64,000 nucleotides of DNA from an uncultured Nioella sp. (lineage in GTDB: Bacteria; Pseudomonadota; Alphaproteobacteria; Rhodobacterales; Rhodobacteraceae). The stretch lies in contig CANLZL010000003.1 of assembly GCA_947495575.1 (NCBI GenBank), forward strand, positions 452,807 to 516,806. Reading direction: 5' to 3'. The position numbers and the translations under genes are program-made. This document shows, piece by piece, positions 1-9,904 of this stretch. A model generated the notes under the pieces. That model was not told where the DNA came from and did not search any database. It saw only the letters and a list, made by a program, of their open reading frames with translations. Within the stretch, counting starts at the first letter, position 1; each line of letters opens with the position of its first letter.

Positions 1-917
1 GTTCGCGCGCCAAAATCGCGGTTATCTCATACGATGGATCGATCGACCCCGTCGGTGCCTGTGTCGGTATGCGTGGCTCGCGCGTTCAGGCCGTTGTAAA
101 CGAATTGCAGGGTGAAAAAATCGATATCATCCCGTGGAATGAGGACGCACCGACCTTCCTGGTGAACGCGCTGCAACCTGCGGAAGTGAGCAAAGTTGTT
201 CTGGACGAAGACGCCGGCAAAATCGAAGTTGTGGTTCCCGATGATCAACTTTCGCTGGCCATCGGTCGCCGCGGCCAAAACGTTCGCCTTGCCAGCCAAC
301 TGACTGGCCTGGATATCGACATCCTGACCGAAGAAGAGGAAAGTTCACGCCGTCAGGCCGAGTTTGCCGAGCGCACCAATATCTTTATGGATACGCTGGA
401 CCTGGATGAATTCTTCGCCCAGTTGCTGGTTGCCGAAGGCTTCACCAACCTCGAAGAAGTGGCCTATGTCGAGCTGGACGAATTGCTGGTCATCGACGGT
501 GTTGATGAAGACACTGCGAATGAACTGCAGGCCCGCGCCCGCGACTATCTGGAAGAACAGAACAAGCAGGCGCTTGAGCGCGCAAAAACCTTGGGCGTTG
601 AACAAAGCCTTATTGATTTCGAGGGTCTTACCCCCCAAATGCTGGAAGCGCTTGGCCAAGACGGCGTGAAATCGCTTGATGATTTCGCAACTTGCGCCGA
701 CTGGGAGCTGGCCGGCGGCTGGACCACAGTTGATGGCCAACGCGTCAAAGATGACGGCTTGCTTGAGAACTTCGACGTCAGTCTGGAAGAGGCCCAGAAC
801 ATGGTCATGACGGCTCGCCTGCAATTGGGCTGGGTCACGATTGAAGAGTTGGAAGCCAAGGCTGCTGCAGAAGCGGAAGCTGCCGAGGCCGAAGCAGCAG
901 AGGAGTCCGAAGCCTGA
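1..917 (+). CDS. nusA: Transcription termination/antitermination factor NusA (5' truncated)
   Basis: The reading frame is open from the window edge (first full codon at base 3), so the N-terminal RNA polymerase-binding domain is missing. Two KH-type RNA-binding signatures are visible, GACVGMRGSRV near base 55 and LAIGRRGQNVR near base 252. They are followed by helix-hairpin-helix type C-terminal repeats (for example VIDGVDEDTANEL) and an Ala/Glu-rich acidic tail, as in alphaproteobacterial NusA. NusA binds elongating RNA polymerase and nascent RNA to control pausing and termination. It leads into the ylxR-like gene and infB, the usual nusA operon order. Confidence 0.97.
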   Translation, partial: SRAKIAVISYDGSIDPVGACVGMRGSRVQAVVNELQGEKIDIIPWNEDAPTFLVNALQPAEVSKVVLDEDAGKIEVVVPDDQLSLAIGRRGQNVRLASQLTGLDIDILTEEEESSRRQAEFAERTNIFMDTLDLDEFFAQLLVAEGFTNLEEVAYVELDELLVIDGVDEDTANELQARARDYLEEQNKQALERAKTLGVEQSLIDFEGLTPQMLEALGQDGVKSLDDFATCADWELAGGWTTVDGQRVKDDGLLENFDVSLEEAQNMVMTARLQLGWVTIEELEAKAAAEAEAAEAEAAEESEA

Positions 918-940
918 TCGCAGGTTTCGGGGCAAACGCG

Positions 941-1570
941 ATGACGCGGGGCGGTCGAACAAAAACACACGATGAGGCCGAAAGGCGCTGCATCGCAACC
1001 GGCGAAAGCCAGCCCAAAGCGGGCTTGATCCGCTTTGTGGTTGGTCCGGGCGACATGATCGTGCCTGACGTGCTTGAACGTTTGCCAGGTCGAGGGATCT
1101 GGGTTTCGGCTGAACGGTCTGCTCTCGAGACCGCGATAAAGAAGGGGCTCTTTTCGCGGGGCGCAAAGAAAAAAGTGACGGTGCCTGAAGATCTTATCAG
1201 GCAAGTCGAAGCAATTTTGGCGAGACGAGTAATTGACCTCATTTCGCTTGGACGCAAGTCAGGCGACGCGATCGCCGGATTTGAAAAGGTAAAGATCTGG
1301 CTGTCAGAAGGCCGGGCAAAAGTTCTGCTTCAGGCCCTCGACGGGTCGGAGCGTGGAAAATCGAAACTTTGGACGCCGGAAGGGGGCCGATTTTTCGGCT
1401 GTTTAACGGCGGATGAATTGGGTTTGGCATTCGGGCGACAACATGTGATACATGGCGCGCTTGCGGCTGGCGGACTCGAACGACGTGTTGTAGAGGAAGC
1501 CTCGAAGCTGCGAGGCCTGCGCGGCACATACGGCGAATTTGTCGCCGGGAAGGATACGAAAGACGCATGA
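941..1570 (+). CDS. YlxR/DUF448 family RNA-binding protein with L7Ae-like C-terminal half
   Basis: This 209-residue protein has an N-terminal YlxR domain, with the CIATGE motif near residue 17 and LPGRGIWV near residue 48, matching the family's GRG-aromatic loop. The C-terminal half (from about residue 90) looks like an L7Ae/YlxQ-type nucleic-acid-binding fold, with the [10 protein letters not shown] and [12 protein letters not shown] pattern. In Gram-positive bacteria these are two separate genes, ylxR and ylxQ; fused forms are common in alphaproteobacteria. It sits between nusA and infB and overlaps the infB start by 4 bases, so it is probably translationally coupled to it. The exact molecular role is not established. 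Confidence 0.85.
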   Translation: MTRGGRTKTHDEAERRCIATGESQPKAGLIRFVVGPGDMIVPDVLERLPGRGIWVSAERSALETAIKKGLFSRGAKKKVTVPEDLIRQVEAILARRVIDLISLGRKSGDAIAGFEKVKIWLSEGRAKVLLQALDGSERGKSKLWTPEGGRFFGCLTADELGLAFGRQHVIHGALAAGGLERRVVEEASKLRGLRGTYGEFVAGKDTKDA

Positions 1571-4047
1571 GCGATCAGGACGGTAAAAAGACACTTGGAG
1601 TTTCCGGCGGTGGAAACCGCAACGGGCGTGTGAACCAGAGCTTTTCACGCGGACGGACCAAGAGCGTTGTCGTTGAAACCAAGCGCAAGCGCGTGGTGGT
1701 GCCCAAGCCGGGTGCATCCGGCGGTCAGGGTGGCGGATCCAAGCGCCCCTCTGGTGTTTCCGATTCCGAAATGGAACGCCGCTTGAAGGCATTGCAGGCC
1801 GCAAAGGCCCGTGAAGTCGAAGATGCTGAGCGCCGCCAGCGCGAAGAAAAAGAGCGCGAAGAAGAGCGCGCGCGCCGTCGCGCGGCCATCGAGGCCAAGG
1901 AACGCGAAGAAAAAGAGCGCGAAGAGGCCCTCAAGGCGAAAGCCGAAGAAGAAGAGCGCCGCAAGAAGGAAGAGGCCGAGGCCCGCAAAACAGCCAAGGC
2001 CGCACCTGCCGTGGAACCGGCGCAGCCAGCTGCGAAGGAAGAGCGGTCGCGCCCTGCTGTTAATAAGCCCGGTACGCCAACCCCATCGCGCCGCGACAAA
2101 GATCGCGACGATAAGGGCGGACGCAAAACAAACGAGCGCGATGGTCGCCGTTCCGGCAAACTGACCGTCAACCAGGCGCTGTCTGGCCGTGACGGCGGAC
2201 GCCAGCGGTCGATGGCTGCCATGAAGCGAAAGCAGGAACGCGCACGGCAAAAAGCCATGGGCGGGACGCAGGAGCGCGAAAAGATCGTCCGTGACGTTCA
2301 ATTGCCCGAAACCATCGTCGTGTCAGAACTGGCAAACCGGATGGCCGAACGGGTTGCTGACGTTGTGAAAGAGCTCATGAAAATGGGCATGATGGTTACC
2401 CAAAACCAACCGATTGATGCTGATACAGCCGAACTGATCATCGAAGAATTTGGCCACAAGGTTGTCCGCGTCTCTGATGCGGACGTTGAAGACGTGATCG
2501 ACTCGGTTGAGGACAAAGACGAAGATCTGGTCTCTCGTCCGCCGGTTATCACCATCATGGGCCACGTTGACCACGGCAAAACCTCGCTTCTGGATGCAAT
2601 CCGGAATGCGAAAGTTGTGGCTGGCGAGGCGGGCGGTATCACGCAGCATATCGGCGCTTATCAGGTGAGAACCGATAGCGGCACTGTGCTCAGCTTCCTC
2701 GACACGCCCGGCCACGCGGCGTTTACGTCGATGCGGGCCCGCGGTGCTCAGGTCACGGATATTGTTGTTTTGGTGGTTGCGGCAGATGACGCCGTGATGC
2801 CGCAGACGATCGAGGCGATCAACCACGCGAAAGCGGCAGAAGTGCCGATGATCGTGGCGATCAACAAGATCGACAAACCTGCAGCCGACCCAATGAAGGT
2901 CCGCACTGACCTGTTGCAACACGAAGTGATCGTGGAAGCCATGTCTGGTGAAGTGCAGGATGTCGAAGTCTCGGCCATGACCGGTCAGGGCCTTGATGAA
3001 CTGTTGGACGCGATTGCGCTGCAATCTGAAATTCTTGAGCTAAAAGCCAACCCCGAACGCGCCGCCTCTGGTGCCGTCATCGAGGCACAGCTTGATGTGG
3101 GTCGCGGCCCCGTTGCTACTGTTCTGGTTCAGAACGGAACACTGCGCAAAGGCGATATCTTTGTCGTGGGTGAGCAGTGGGGTAAAGTCCGCGCACTGGT
3201 CAATGACAAGGGCGAGCGCGTTGATGAGGCTGGCCCATCGGTTCCGGTCGAGGTTCTTGGCCTCAATGGCACGCCCGAGGCCGGCGACGTGTTGAACGTT
3301 GTCGACACCGAAGCACAGGCACGTGAAATCGCGGATTACCGTGAGCAAGCCGCGAAAGACCGCCGCGCTGCTGCTGGTGCTGCGACCACGCTTGATCAGC
3401 TTCTTGCGAAGGCAAAAGCCGATGAAAACGTTGCTGAACTGCCCGTTCTTGTAAAGGCCGATGTGCAGGGTTCTGCTGAGGCGATTGCACAAGCCCTGGA
3501 GAAAGTCGGCAATGACGAGGTTCGCGTACGGATGCTTCATTCCGGCGTTGGCGCGATCACCGAATCTGATATCGGCCTTGCCGAAGCATCGGGCGCACCT
3601 GTGATTGGCTTCAACGTACGGGCCAACGCGCCTGCACGGAATGCTGCCAACCAGAAAGGTGTCGAGATTCGCTATTATTCGGTCATCTACGATCTTGTGG
3701 ATGATGTGAAGAAAGCGGCCTCGGGCCTGCTTTCGGCAGAGGTTCGCGAGAACTTCATCGGTTACGCAGAGATCAAAGATACGTTCCGAGTTTCCGGCGT
3801 CGGCACAGTTGCTGGCTGTCTGGTCACCGAAGGTGTGGCACGCCGCTCGGCCGGGGTGCGTCTGCTGCGCGACAACGTGGTAATCCACGAAGGTACACTG
3901 AAAACCCTCAAGCGCTTCAAGGACGAAGTGAAAGAGGTCACTTCGGGCCAGGAATGTGGTATGGCGTTTGAAAACTACGATGACATCCGCAAGGGAGACG
4001 TCATCGAGATCTTCGAACGTGAAGAAATTGAGCGTGAGCTTGATTAA
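1567..4047 (+). CDS. infB: Translation initiation factor IF-2
   Basis: The 826-residue protein delivers initiator fMet-tRNA to the ribosome as a GTPase. A long Arg/Glu/Lys-rich, probably coiled-coil N-terminal region (about residues 60-150) is followed by an IF2 N-terminal-type segment near residue 245. The GTPase domain shows GHVDHGKT near residue 332, DTPGH near 378 and NKID near 432. Domains II to IV continue to the C-terminus. Its length is normal for the alpha form. The start overlaps the preceding gene by ATGA. A strong hairpin terminator follows 24 bases downstream, and rbfA/truB do not follow. Confidence 0.98.
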   Translation: MSDQDGKKTLGVSGGGNRNGRVNQSFSRGRTKSVVVETKRKRVVVPKPGASGGQGGGSKRPSGVSDSEMERRLKALQAAKAREVEDAERRQREEKEREEERARRRAAIEAKEREEKEREEALKAKAEEEERRKKEEAEARKTAKAAPAVEPAQPAAKEERSRPAVNKPGTPTPSRRDKDRDDKGGRKTNERDGRRSGKLTVNQALSGRDGGRQRSMAAMKRKQERARQKAMGGTQEREKIVRDVQLPETIVVSELANRMAERVADVVKELMKMGMMVTQNQPIDADTAELIIEEFGHKVVRVSDADVEDVIDSVEDKDEDLVSRPPVITIMGHVDHGKTSLLDAIRNAKVVAGEAGGITQHIGAYQVRTDSGTVLSFLDTPGHAAFTSMRARGAQVTDIVVLVVAADDAVMPQTIEAINHAKAAEVPMIVAINKIDKPAADPMKVRTDLLQHEVIVEAMSGEVQDVEVSAMTGQGLDELLDAIALQSEILELKANPERAASGAVIEAQLDVGRGPVATVLVQNGTLRKGDIFVVGEQWGKVRALVNDKGERVDEAGPSVPVEVLGLNGTPEAGDVLNVVDTEAQAREIADYREQAAKDRRAAAGAATTLDQLLAKAKADENVAELPVLVKADVQGSAEAIAQALEKVGNDEVRVRMLHSGVGAITESDIGLAEASGAPVIGFNVRANAPARNAANQKGVEIRYYSVIYDLVDDVKKAASGLLSAEVRENFIGYAEIKDTFRVSGVGTVAGCLVTEGVARRSAGVRLLRDNVVIHEGTLKTLKRFKDEVKEVTSGQECGMAFENYDDIRKGDVIEIFEREEIERELD

Positions 4048-4070
4048 GCACTGCTAACAAAAGACATCAA

Positions 4071-4100
4071 AAAAAGGCGCCCTCAACCGGGGCGCCTTTT
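4071..4100. terminator. Bidirectional intrinsic terminator between infB and cytochrome c gene
   Basis: A 7-bp GC stem (GGCGCCC at 4076-4082 with GGGCGCC at 4090-4096) has a 7-base loop and is flanked by A-run and T-run arms (AAAA 4072-4075, TTTT 4097-4100). It can therefore work for infB on the plus strand and for the convergent cytochrome gene on the minus strand. Confidence 0.9.
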
Positions 4101-4126
4101 CCATAACTTGCCTAGTACGTCAGATA

Positions 4127-4603
4127 CTATTCAGACGCTTCCTCTTCCATCTCTTCGTCCATAGCATCCATCTCGGCTTCGCCGAATTGGGCAAGGAACG
4201 CAAAAAGGTCTGCGGCGGTCGTTTCATCAACGCGCTGGTTGGTCATGTTTGAACGCACGCTTTCGCCGGTGAACTCACGCAGAAATGCGGTGGGGTTCGG
4301 CAAGTAGCCAACGAAACTGGCTTCGTCCCAAACAAGACCCGCCTCAGCAGCTGTCACCATGCCTGATGAATAGCGGAACCCCTCAACAGTACCGGCGGCA
4401 CGGCCTGCGACCCCATAAAGGTTAGGACCTTGGCGCCCATTGCGACCTGCCAGAACATTGCCTTCGGGATCGGTCACAACGTGACAAGCGATACAGGCCC
4501 GAAAGGCCGCTTCGCCAGCTTCTGCATCACCAGTGATGTGGCCATCTGCATGGGCCATGGGTGCAGCCAAAAGCGCTGCTGCGATAGTCAGTTTACGGAT
4601 CAT
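4127..4603 (-). CDS. Periplasmic class I cytochrome c
   Basis: The 158-residue precursor has a signal peptide (MIRKLTIAAALLAAPMAHA) and one covalent heme site CIACH near residue 37. A likely Met axial ligand lies in the RSNMTNQ segment near residue 117. The pattern is that of a small soluble c2/c550-like electron carrier of the periplasm. An unusual acidic tail (EMDAMDEEMEEEASE) ends the protein. It is a single gene, convergent with infB and divergent from hslV. The specific redox partner cannot be told from sequence; a c2-type carrier for the bc1 complex or oxidases is one possibility. Confidence 0.88.
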   Translation of the reverse strand: MIRKLTIAAALLAAPMAHADGHITGDAEAGEAAFRACIACHVVTDPEGNVLAGRNGRQGPNLYGVAGRAAGTVEGFRYSSGMVTAAEAGLVWDEASFVGYLPNPTAFLREFTGESVRSNMTNQRVDETTAADLFAFLAQFGEAEMDAMDEEMEEEASE

Positions 4604-4740
4604 AAAATCTCTCCTCGGTCCTATCTCAAAACTCAGAATAGTCCGCGCGGGCCAGTCTTACCGTGAACAATTCCCCACGGTCCATCACCTCTGGGGGAAA
4701 AATGTCCGCCTGTGACCCTATTTCGCAGCGCGGCGCGCTC

Positions 4741-4769
4741 TTGTTCCCGTGTCGCTGGAGGGTCATATA
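4741..4769 (+). promoter_or_regulatory. Candidate sigma-70-type promoter of the hslV operon
   Basis: TTGTTC at 4741-4746 and CATATA at 4764-4769 are separated by 17 bases and lie about 35 bases before the hslV start. The preceding base makes the -35 read CTTGTTC, so a heat-shock sigma could also be considered. This assignment is by eye only. Confidence 0.4.
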
Positions 4770-4804
4770 CGGGGATACGTTACGCCGACGACACAGGAGA
4801 CACC

Positions 4805-5362
4805 ATGAGCAATTCCGATTTCCCCGGGTGGCACGGGACGACGATCATTGGCGTCCGCAAGGGCAATGAGGTTGTCGTGGCTGGTGACGGGCAGGTCAGC
4901 CTTGGCCAAACCGTGATCAAGGGCAGCGCGCGCAAAGTCAGGCGATTGACGCCTGGCGGTCATGATGTTGTGGCTGGGTTCGCCGGATCAACGGCCGACG
5001 CGTTTACACTGCTTGAACGGCTGGAAGTGAAGCTTGAAGCGACCCCCGGCCAACTGGCCCGTGCAAGTGTTGAGCTGGCCAAGGATTGGCGGACCGATAA
5101 ATACCTGCAAAAGCTTGAAGCTATGTTGATCGTCACGGATGGCCAAGAGCTGTTCATAATCACAGGCGCAGGTGATGTGTTGGAGCCTGAACACGGAATT
5201 GCGGCCATTGGCTCGGGCGGAAATTACGCCCTGGCCGCTGCACGCGGGATGATCGAGAGCGATCTGGATGCCGAAACTGTCGCGCGCAAAGCGATGGCCA
5301 TTGCGGCAGATATCTGTGTCTACACCAACGGAAACCTGACGGTTGAGCGGATAAGCGCATGA
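4805..5362 (+). CDS. hslV: ATP-dependent protease subunit HslV
   Basis: HslV forms the peptidase core of the HslVU (ClpYQ) protease. The chosen start at 4805 follows an AGGAG about 5 bases away and gives 185 residues; the frame is open further upstream but that part looks non-coding. The N-terminus reads [11 protein letters not shown] before TTI, so the catalytic Thr would be residue 12 and an 11-residue propeptide must be removed, as in other alphaproteobacterial Hsl[10 protein letters not shown] and the KVRRL segment are typical of the family. Two unrelated genes separate it from its partner hslU, all on the same strand with ATGA overlaps. Confidence 0.96.
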   Translation: MSNSDFPGWHGTTIIGVRKGNEVVVAGDGQVSLGQTVIKGSARKVRRLTPGGHDVVAGFAGSTADAFTLLERLEVKLEATPGQLARASVELAKDWRTDKYLQKLEAMLIVTDGQELFIITGAGDVLEPEHGIAAIGSGGNYALAAARGMIESDLDAETVARKAMAIAADICVYTNGNLTVERISA

Positions 5363-6435
5363 GTGACATCACACGGGATGATGTGCGCGCGGCCGTTGGC
5401 GCGGGCATGATGTCCGAGGCGCAAGCCGCCTCACTGATCGCACTGGCACAATCGCGCAGCGGTGTCCGTCAGCATATGTCAGGGCTGGATGAACCGTTTG
5501 AGCTGTTCCGCGGTTTCAACGAGATCTTTATTGTTGTCGGCCTTGTCATACTCTTTGCTGGCTGGTTGGGCCTGACCGGGTTTTCCATCGCTGCAACCTC
5601 ATCCAGCGGGTACTTGCTGACGGGTCTTTATGCGTTCATCTGCATGGGTGTGACCATCGGACTGGCGCGATATTTCACCCTAACGCGCCGCATGGTGGCA
5701 CCGTCAATCGCGCTATCGGTTTTTTTTGCTCAAGGCGCGGGTCAGCTGGGCATGGCCATTGGCTGGGCCATTGGTGGCCAGCTGCCGATGACCATTACCA
5801 TTGCCAGCGCGACGGCCGTGTTGCTGCTTTGCGTTTATTACCTGTATTTCCGCGTGCCTTTTACCATGGCGCTGATCGCAGGCGGGACATTCCTGACCGC
5901 CTTTGCGGCAGTAACAATCGGCGGGACATTCCCCCAAGACCCCAACGAGATTTTCCTGCTGACGGCCGAGGGGCCGTTTGCCATCCTGACTATGGTCCTG
6001 GGTCTTGTTGGGCTGGCGGTCGCACTGCGCTTTGACATCAGCGACCCGCACCGGATCACCAGGCGCGCAGCAAGCGGGTTCTGGCTGCACGTCATAGCGG
6101 CACCTGCTATTGTGAACACCGTGGCGCTGACGCTGTTTACCGTTGGAACGTTGTCTGCGCAGTTATTGCTCGTTGGATTTGTGAATGCCATGGCCATCTT
6201 TGCCATCGTGATCGACCGGCGTAGCTTTCTGGTCTCTGGCGTCGGCTACATCGTGGCTTTGTCGATCACCGTAATGGAAGATCAGGCCTTTATCGCGGTC
6301 CTTTTGTTGGGCCTCGTCCTGATCTTCCTTGGCGCGAAATGGGAAGCTATCCGCCGTGGCCTGATGAATCGCATGCCAGGCTTTCCCGGCAAAACCCGCC
6401 TTCCCCCTTGGGAATTGATGACGGAGAATACATGA
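5359..6435 (+). CDS. Multi-spanning membrane protein of unknown function
   Basis: The 358-residue protein has a soluble N-terminal segment of about 55 residues (helical, ending near the [12 protein letters not shown] region). About nine or ten hydrophobic membrane segments follow, and then a basic cytoplasmic tail. The general layout resembles DUF2157-type integral membrane proteins, but I do not recognise a specific family with confidence. It overlaps the hslV stop by 4 bases, and its own stop overlaps the next start by ATGA, so it is translated as part of the hslV-hslU unit. Its position suggests, but does not show, a link to envelope protein quality control. Confidence 0.8.
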   Translation: MSDITRDDVRAAVGAGMMSEAQAASLIALAQSRSGVRQHMSGLDEPFELFRGFNEIFIVVGLVILFAGWLGLTGFSIAATSSSGYLLTGLYAFICMGVTIGLARYFTLTRRMVAPSIALSVFFAQGAGQLGMAIGWAIGGQLPMTITIASATAVLLLCVYYLYFRVPFTMALIAGGTFLTAFAAVTIGGTFPQDPNEIFLLTAEGPFAILTMVLGLVGLAVALRFDISDPHRITRRAASGFWLHVIAAPAIVNTVALTLFTVGTLSAQLLLVGFVNAMAIFAIVIDRRSFLVSGVGYIVALSITVMEDQAFIAVLLLGLVLIFLGAKWEAIRRGLMNRMPGFPGKTRLPPWELMTENT

Positions 6436-7466
6436 CCGACATGACCTATACCAGGCTGGGAAATTCCGGCCTCATCGTTTCACGCCTGGCGCTTGGCACG
6501 ATGACATTCAATTTGGGTGGAGATTTCGTGCCCGGTGTCGCGAAAACTGGACAGGACGATGCCAGTCGCATGGTCGATATGGCGTTGGAGCGTGGCATAA
6601 ATTTCTTCGACACGGCAAACGGGTATTCGCAAGGCGATGCCGAAGTAGCCCTGGGCGTTGCGCTGAAAAACAAGCGTCATGACGCTGTGATCTGCACAAA
6701 AATCGGGTTCCGCCAAAGCGAGCGCGTCACCAACGCAGGCCTGTCACGCGCGCATATCCGGGACTCGGTGCAAAATTGCCTGCGCCGCTTGGGAACAGAT
6801 TATATCGACCTGTTAGTGGTTCATAAAACCGACTTCACAACACCGCAGGAAGAAACGCTTTCGGCCCTTGATCAATTGGTTCGCGAAGGAACGGTTCGTT
6901 ATATCGGCTGCTCCAACTGGCCCGCGTGGGAGGTTGCCCGGGCTGTCCAATACCAACGCGATAACGGCCTCGCGCAATTTGTTGCAGGGCAATACCTCTA
7001 CAACCTTGTTGGCCGGGATATCGAAGTGGATGTCCTGCGGATGGCGGATCAAATGGGCGTAGGCCTGATGGCTTGGTCACCATTGGCCGCTGGCCTTTTG
7101 ACCGGGAAATATGACTTGTCTAATCTGGAATCCAACGATGGCCGCTTGTCCGAAGGTGACTTTCTAAACGTCGACAAGGCTGTGGCCGCCGAAGCGATTG
7201 CGGCACTCAGCGAAATTGGAACGTCACATGGCAAGACACCTGCGCAGATCGCCTTGTCCTGGATCCTTCATCGCGATCGCAGCCATACCGTCATTATCGG
7301 CGCGTCCAAGCCGGATCACCTGGCGACCAGCCTCGAGGCCGCAGGCATTTCCTTGTCCGATCAAGAAATTGCGCGGCTAGACTTTATCGCGGCTCCAGGT
7401 CGACGCTATCCGGAATGGTTTGCCGATATGATGAAAGACGAACTCCACACAAAGGCCCTGTCATGA
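6432..7466 (+). CDS. Aldo/keto reductase
   Basis: This 344-residue TIM-barrel NADPH-dependent oxidoreductase starts at 6432, where it overlaps the previous stop. Family signatures are the FFDTANGYS segment near residue 59 (catalytic Asp and Tyr), the Lys in CTKIGF near residue 83 and the His in LLVVHKTD near residue 119. A C-terminal cofactor-binding HTVIIGASK segment lies near residue 285. The substrate cannot be predicted. It sits directly before hslU with a 4-base overlap, an uncommon placement between two protease subunits. Confidence 0.9.
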   Translation: MTDMTYTRLGNSGLIVSRLALGTMTFNLGGDFVPGVAKTGQDDASRMVDMALERGINFFDTANGYSQGDAEVALGVALKNKRHDAVICTKIGFRQSERVTNAGLSRAHIRDSVQNCLRRLGTDYIDLLVVHKTDFTTPQEETLSALDQLVREGTVRYIGCSNWPAWEVARAVQYQRDNGLAQFVAGQYLYNLVGRDIEVDVLRMADQMGVGLMAWSPLAAGLLTGKYDLSNLESNDGRLSEGDFLNVDKAVAAEAIAALSEIGTSHGKTPAQIALSWILHRDRSHTVIIGASKPDHLATSLEAAGISLSDQEIARLDFIAAPGRRYPEWFADMMKDELHTKALS

Positions 7467-8776
7467 CCAATTTGACCCCACGCGAAATCGTTTCTGAGCT
7501 GGATCGTTTCATTATTGGCCAAAAAGACGCCAAGCGCGCCGTTGCCGTTGCATTGCGAAACCGATGGCGCCGCAAACAATTGGGCGATGACCTGCGCGAA
7601 GAGGTCTATCCGAAAAACATCCTGATGATCGGGCCCACGGGCGTAGGTAAGACCGAGATCAGCCGGCGTTTGGCAAAACTGGCCCGCGCACCCTTTATCA
7701 AGGTTGAGGCGACGAAGTTCACAGAGGTGGGCTATGTGGGCCGCGACGTCGAACAAATCATCCGCGATTTGGTTGATGCCGCACAAATCATGGTGCGCGA
7801 ACACATGCGTGACGAAGTGAAGGCGGGCGCGCATTCTGCCGCCGAAGAACGCGTGATTGAGGCGCTGGCCGGTACAGATGCGCGCGAGCAAACCCGCGAA
7901 ATGTTCCGCCGAAAACTTCGCTCAGGCGAGCTGGATGACAAGATCATCGAGTTGGAAGTCGCTGACAACTCCAGCCCGATGGGCGGGTTCGAAATTCCTG
8001 GTCAACCCGGCATGGGTCAGATGGGCGGGATGATGAATCTGGGCGATATCTTCGGCAAGGCTTTCGGTGGTCGTACCGTGAAGCGAAAACTGACGGTTGC
8101 CGCCAGTTACGAGATTTTGATTGATGAAGAAGCTGACAAGCTGCTGGATCAGGAATCTGTCACCAAGGAAGCCATTCGCGCAGTTGAACAAAGCGGAATT
8201 GTTTTCATTGACGAGATCGACAAAGTTGCCGCCCGTTCTGACGCCCGGGGGGCTGATGTCAGCCGTGAAGGCGTGCAGCGCGATTTGCTGCCATTGATCG
8301 AGGGCACAACCGTCAGCACCAAGCACGGACCGGTCAAAACCGACCATATCCTCTTTATCGCCTCAGGCGCGTTTCATATCGCTAAACCCTCGGACCTATT
8401 GCCAGAGCTTCAGGGCCGGTTGCCCATTCGGGTTGAGCTGCGCGCGCTGACCGAAGAGGATTTCGTGCGCATCCTGACCGAAACGGATAACGCGCTAACC
8501 CGTCAATATACCGCCCTGATGGCGACCGAAGAGGTTGAGGTCAGCTTTACTGAGGATGGGATCGCGGCCTTGGCCAAAATTGCCGCCGAGGTAAATCAGA
8601 GCATCGAGAATATCGGTGCGCGGCGACTATATACGGTAATGGAACGTGTGTTTGAGGAACTGAGCTTCAACGCGCCGGACCGATCTGGCCAAAGCGTGAC
8701 CGTTAATGCCCAGTTCGTTGACGATAATCTTGGTGAGTTGATGAAATCGGCTGATCTGGGACGATACGTGCTATAG
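7463..8776 (+). CDS. hslU: ATP-dependent protease ATPase subunit HslU
   Basis: HslU is the AAA+ unfoldase that feeds substrates to HslV. The start at 7463 overlaps the aldo/keto reductase stop (ATGA) and gives 437 residues, close to the usual 440. Walker [10 protein letters not shown] lies near residue 58, and Walker B VFIDEIDK near residue 246. The pore motif region [10 protein letters not shown] is near residue 88. The intermediate I domain occupies about residues 110-220, with the Gly/Met-rich stretch [13 protein letters not shown]. The C-terminal GRYVL-type tail inserts into HslV in known complexes. Confidence 0.97.
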   Translation: MTNLTPREIVSELDRFIIGQKDAKRAVAVALRNRWRRKQLGDDLREEVYPKNILMIGPTGVGKTEISRRLAKLARAPFIKVEATKFTEVGYVGRDVEQIIRDLVDAAQIMVREHMRDEVKAGAHSAAEERVIEALAGTDAREQTREMFRRKLRSGELDDKIIELEVADNSSPMGGFEIPGQPGMGQMGGMMNLGDIFGKAFGGRTVKRKLTVAASYEILIDEEADKLLDQESVTKEAIRAVEQSGIVFIDEIDKVAARSDARGADVSREGVQRDLLPLIEGTTVSTKHGPVKTDHILFIASGAFHIAKPSDLLPELQGRLPIRVELRALTEEDFVRILTETDNALTRQYTALMATEEVEVSFTEDGIAALAKIAAEVNQSIENIGARRLYTVMERVFEELSFNAPDRSGQSVTVNAQFVDDNLGELMKSADLGRYVL

Positions 8777-8812
8777 GCTGATCCGGTCATAATTATCTGG
8801 TGATTACCTGCC

Positions 8813-9904
8813 GTGGCGCGCCTGCTGATCCTTTTTGTCATTCTTAGCCTCGCCGCCTGCGGCGGGCCTCCGCGTATCAATATGGTCAGCCAAACGGCAC
8901 CAGAGGCGGGGCTGCGCCAGGTATTTGTTGCCAGCAACCGGCTTTTTGAAGACCAAAACTTCTCATCACGACGTGGCGAGATGCTCGATTACACTCGCTT
9001 CGCAGTTTCAATCCCACCCGAACGGGACGTGGGAGAGATCACCTGGCCAACCGGAGACGTCGCCGATCCTCAGCGCCATTTTGTCGTAACCGAAGCAATT
9101 CGGTACTCCGCACCGTCCGGGTTTCGCGCAGATATCGCGGCGTCCCTTTCTGCTCTGCCCGCGGCGGATCGTGAGGTCGTGGTATTTGTCCACGGATTCA
9201 ACAACAACTTCGCCTCCGGCCTCTTTCGCGTCGCCCAGATGGCGCATGACTATGACGCGCCGGGCCTTGTTGCGCATTTCAGTTGGCCGAGCGCTGGCAA
9301 CCCCTTTGGGTACGCCTATGATCGCGACAGCGTGATGACTTCCCGGGATGCATTAGAGGCTTTTTTACAAGATATCGCAGATGCGGGGGCGCAACGCATT
9401 TTGCTGGTCGCGCATTCAGTGGGCAGTCATCTGGTCATGGAGTCACTTCGGCAGGTCCGCATTTCTGGAAACGACCGCCTTCTGTCGCGCCTGTCGGGCG
9501 TGGTCCTGATCTCACCTGACATTGACGTTGATCTTTTTCGCAGCCAAGCGCGCGCCCTGGACCCGCTTCCGCAACCGTTTGTGGTGTTCACGTCTCAGCG
9601 GGACCGCGTGCTGCAGCTATCTGCCGGCCTGACCGGACAAAGCAATCGTTTGGGCAATATCAGCGCGCCAGACGTCATTTCGGAATTTGAAATCACACTT
9701 GTAGATATCTCCGCGTTTGAATCCGGTGTGGGCGATTGGGGGCAACATTCAACCGTTGTTACTTCCCCCTCGTTGATCAGTTTGTTCCAAGGGCTTCCCG
9801 GCCTTGGTGAAACCGACCGCGAAGTTCCCATAGACCTCTTTTCCGGGACAGTACTGACAGTTCGCAATGCCACACAAATACTCTTGCTTCCGGTCACGCC
9901 GTGA
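8813..9904 (+). CDS. Lipoprotein alpha/beta hydrolase, DUF900-like
   Basis: The 363-residue protein starts with GTG at 8813 and carries a lipobox (LAAC, Cys16), so it is probably membrane-anchored. The alpha/beta hydrolase core shows the oxyanion loop FVHGFNNNF near residue 124, the FSWPSAG strand, the YDRDSVMTSR segment and the nucleophile elbow AHSVGSH near residue 200. This combination matches the DUF900/COG4782 esterase group. A GTGA overlap couples it to the following transporter. The physiological substrate is unknown. Confidence 0.82.
   Translation: MARLLILFVILSLAACGGPPRINMVSQTAPEAGLRQVFVASNRLFEDQNFSSRRGEMLDYTRFAVSIPPERDVGEITWPTGDVADPQRHFVVTEAIRYSAPSGFRADIAASLSALPAADREVVVFVHGFNNNFASGLFRVAQMAHDYDAPGLVAHFSWPSAGNPFGYAYDRDSVMTSRDALEAFLQDIADAGAQRILLVAHSVGSHLVMESLRQVRISGNDRLLSRLSGVVLISPDIDVDLFRSQARALDPLPQPFVVFTSQRDRVLQLSAGLTGQSNRLGNISAPDVISEFEITLVDISAFESGVGDWGQHSTVVTSPSLISLFQGLPGLGETDREVPIDLFSGTVLTVRNATQILLLPVTP

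Noticed and set aside
345..1166. A 273-codon minus-strand frame across nusA and the ylxR-like gene
   Set aside because: It spans two real genes on the other strand and their gap, with no recognisable motif; a high-GC shadow.
4663..4804. Open frames upstream of hslV that would extend it by 31 codons
   Set aside because: They run through the candidate promoter and lack a ribosome-binding site; the start at 4805 has both a site and the family N-terminus.
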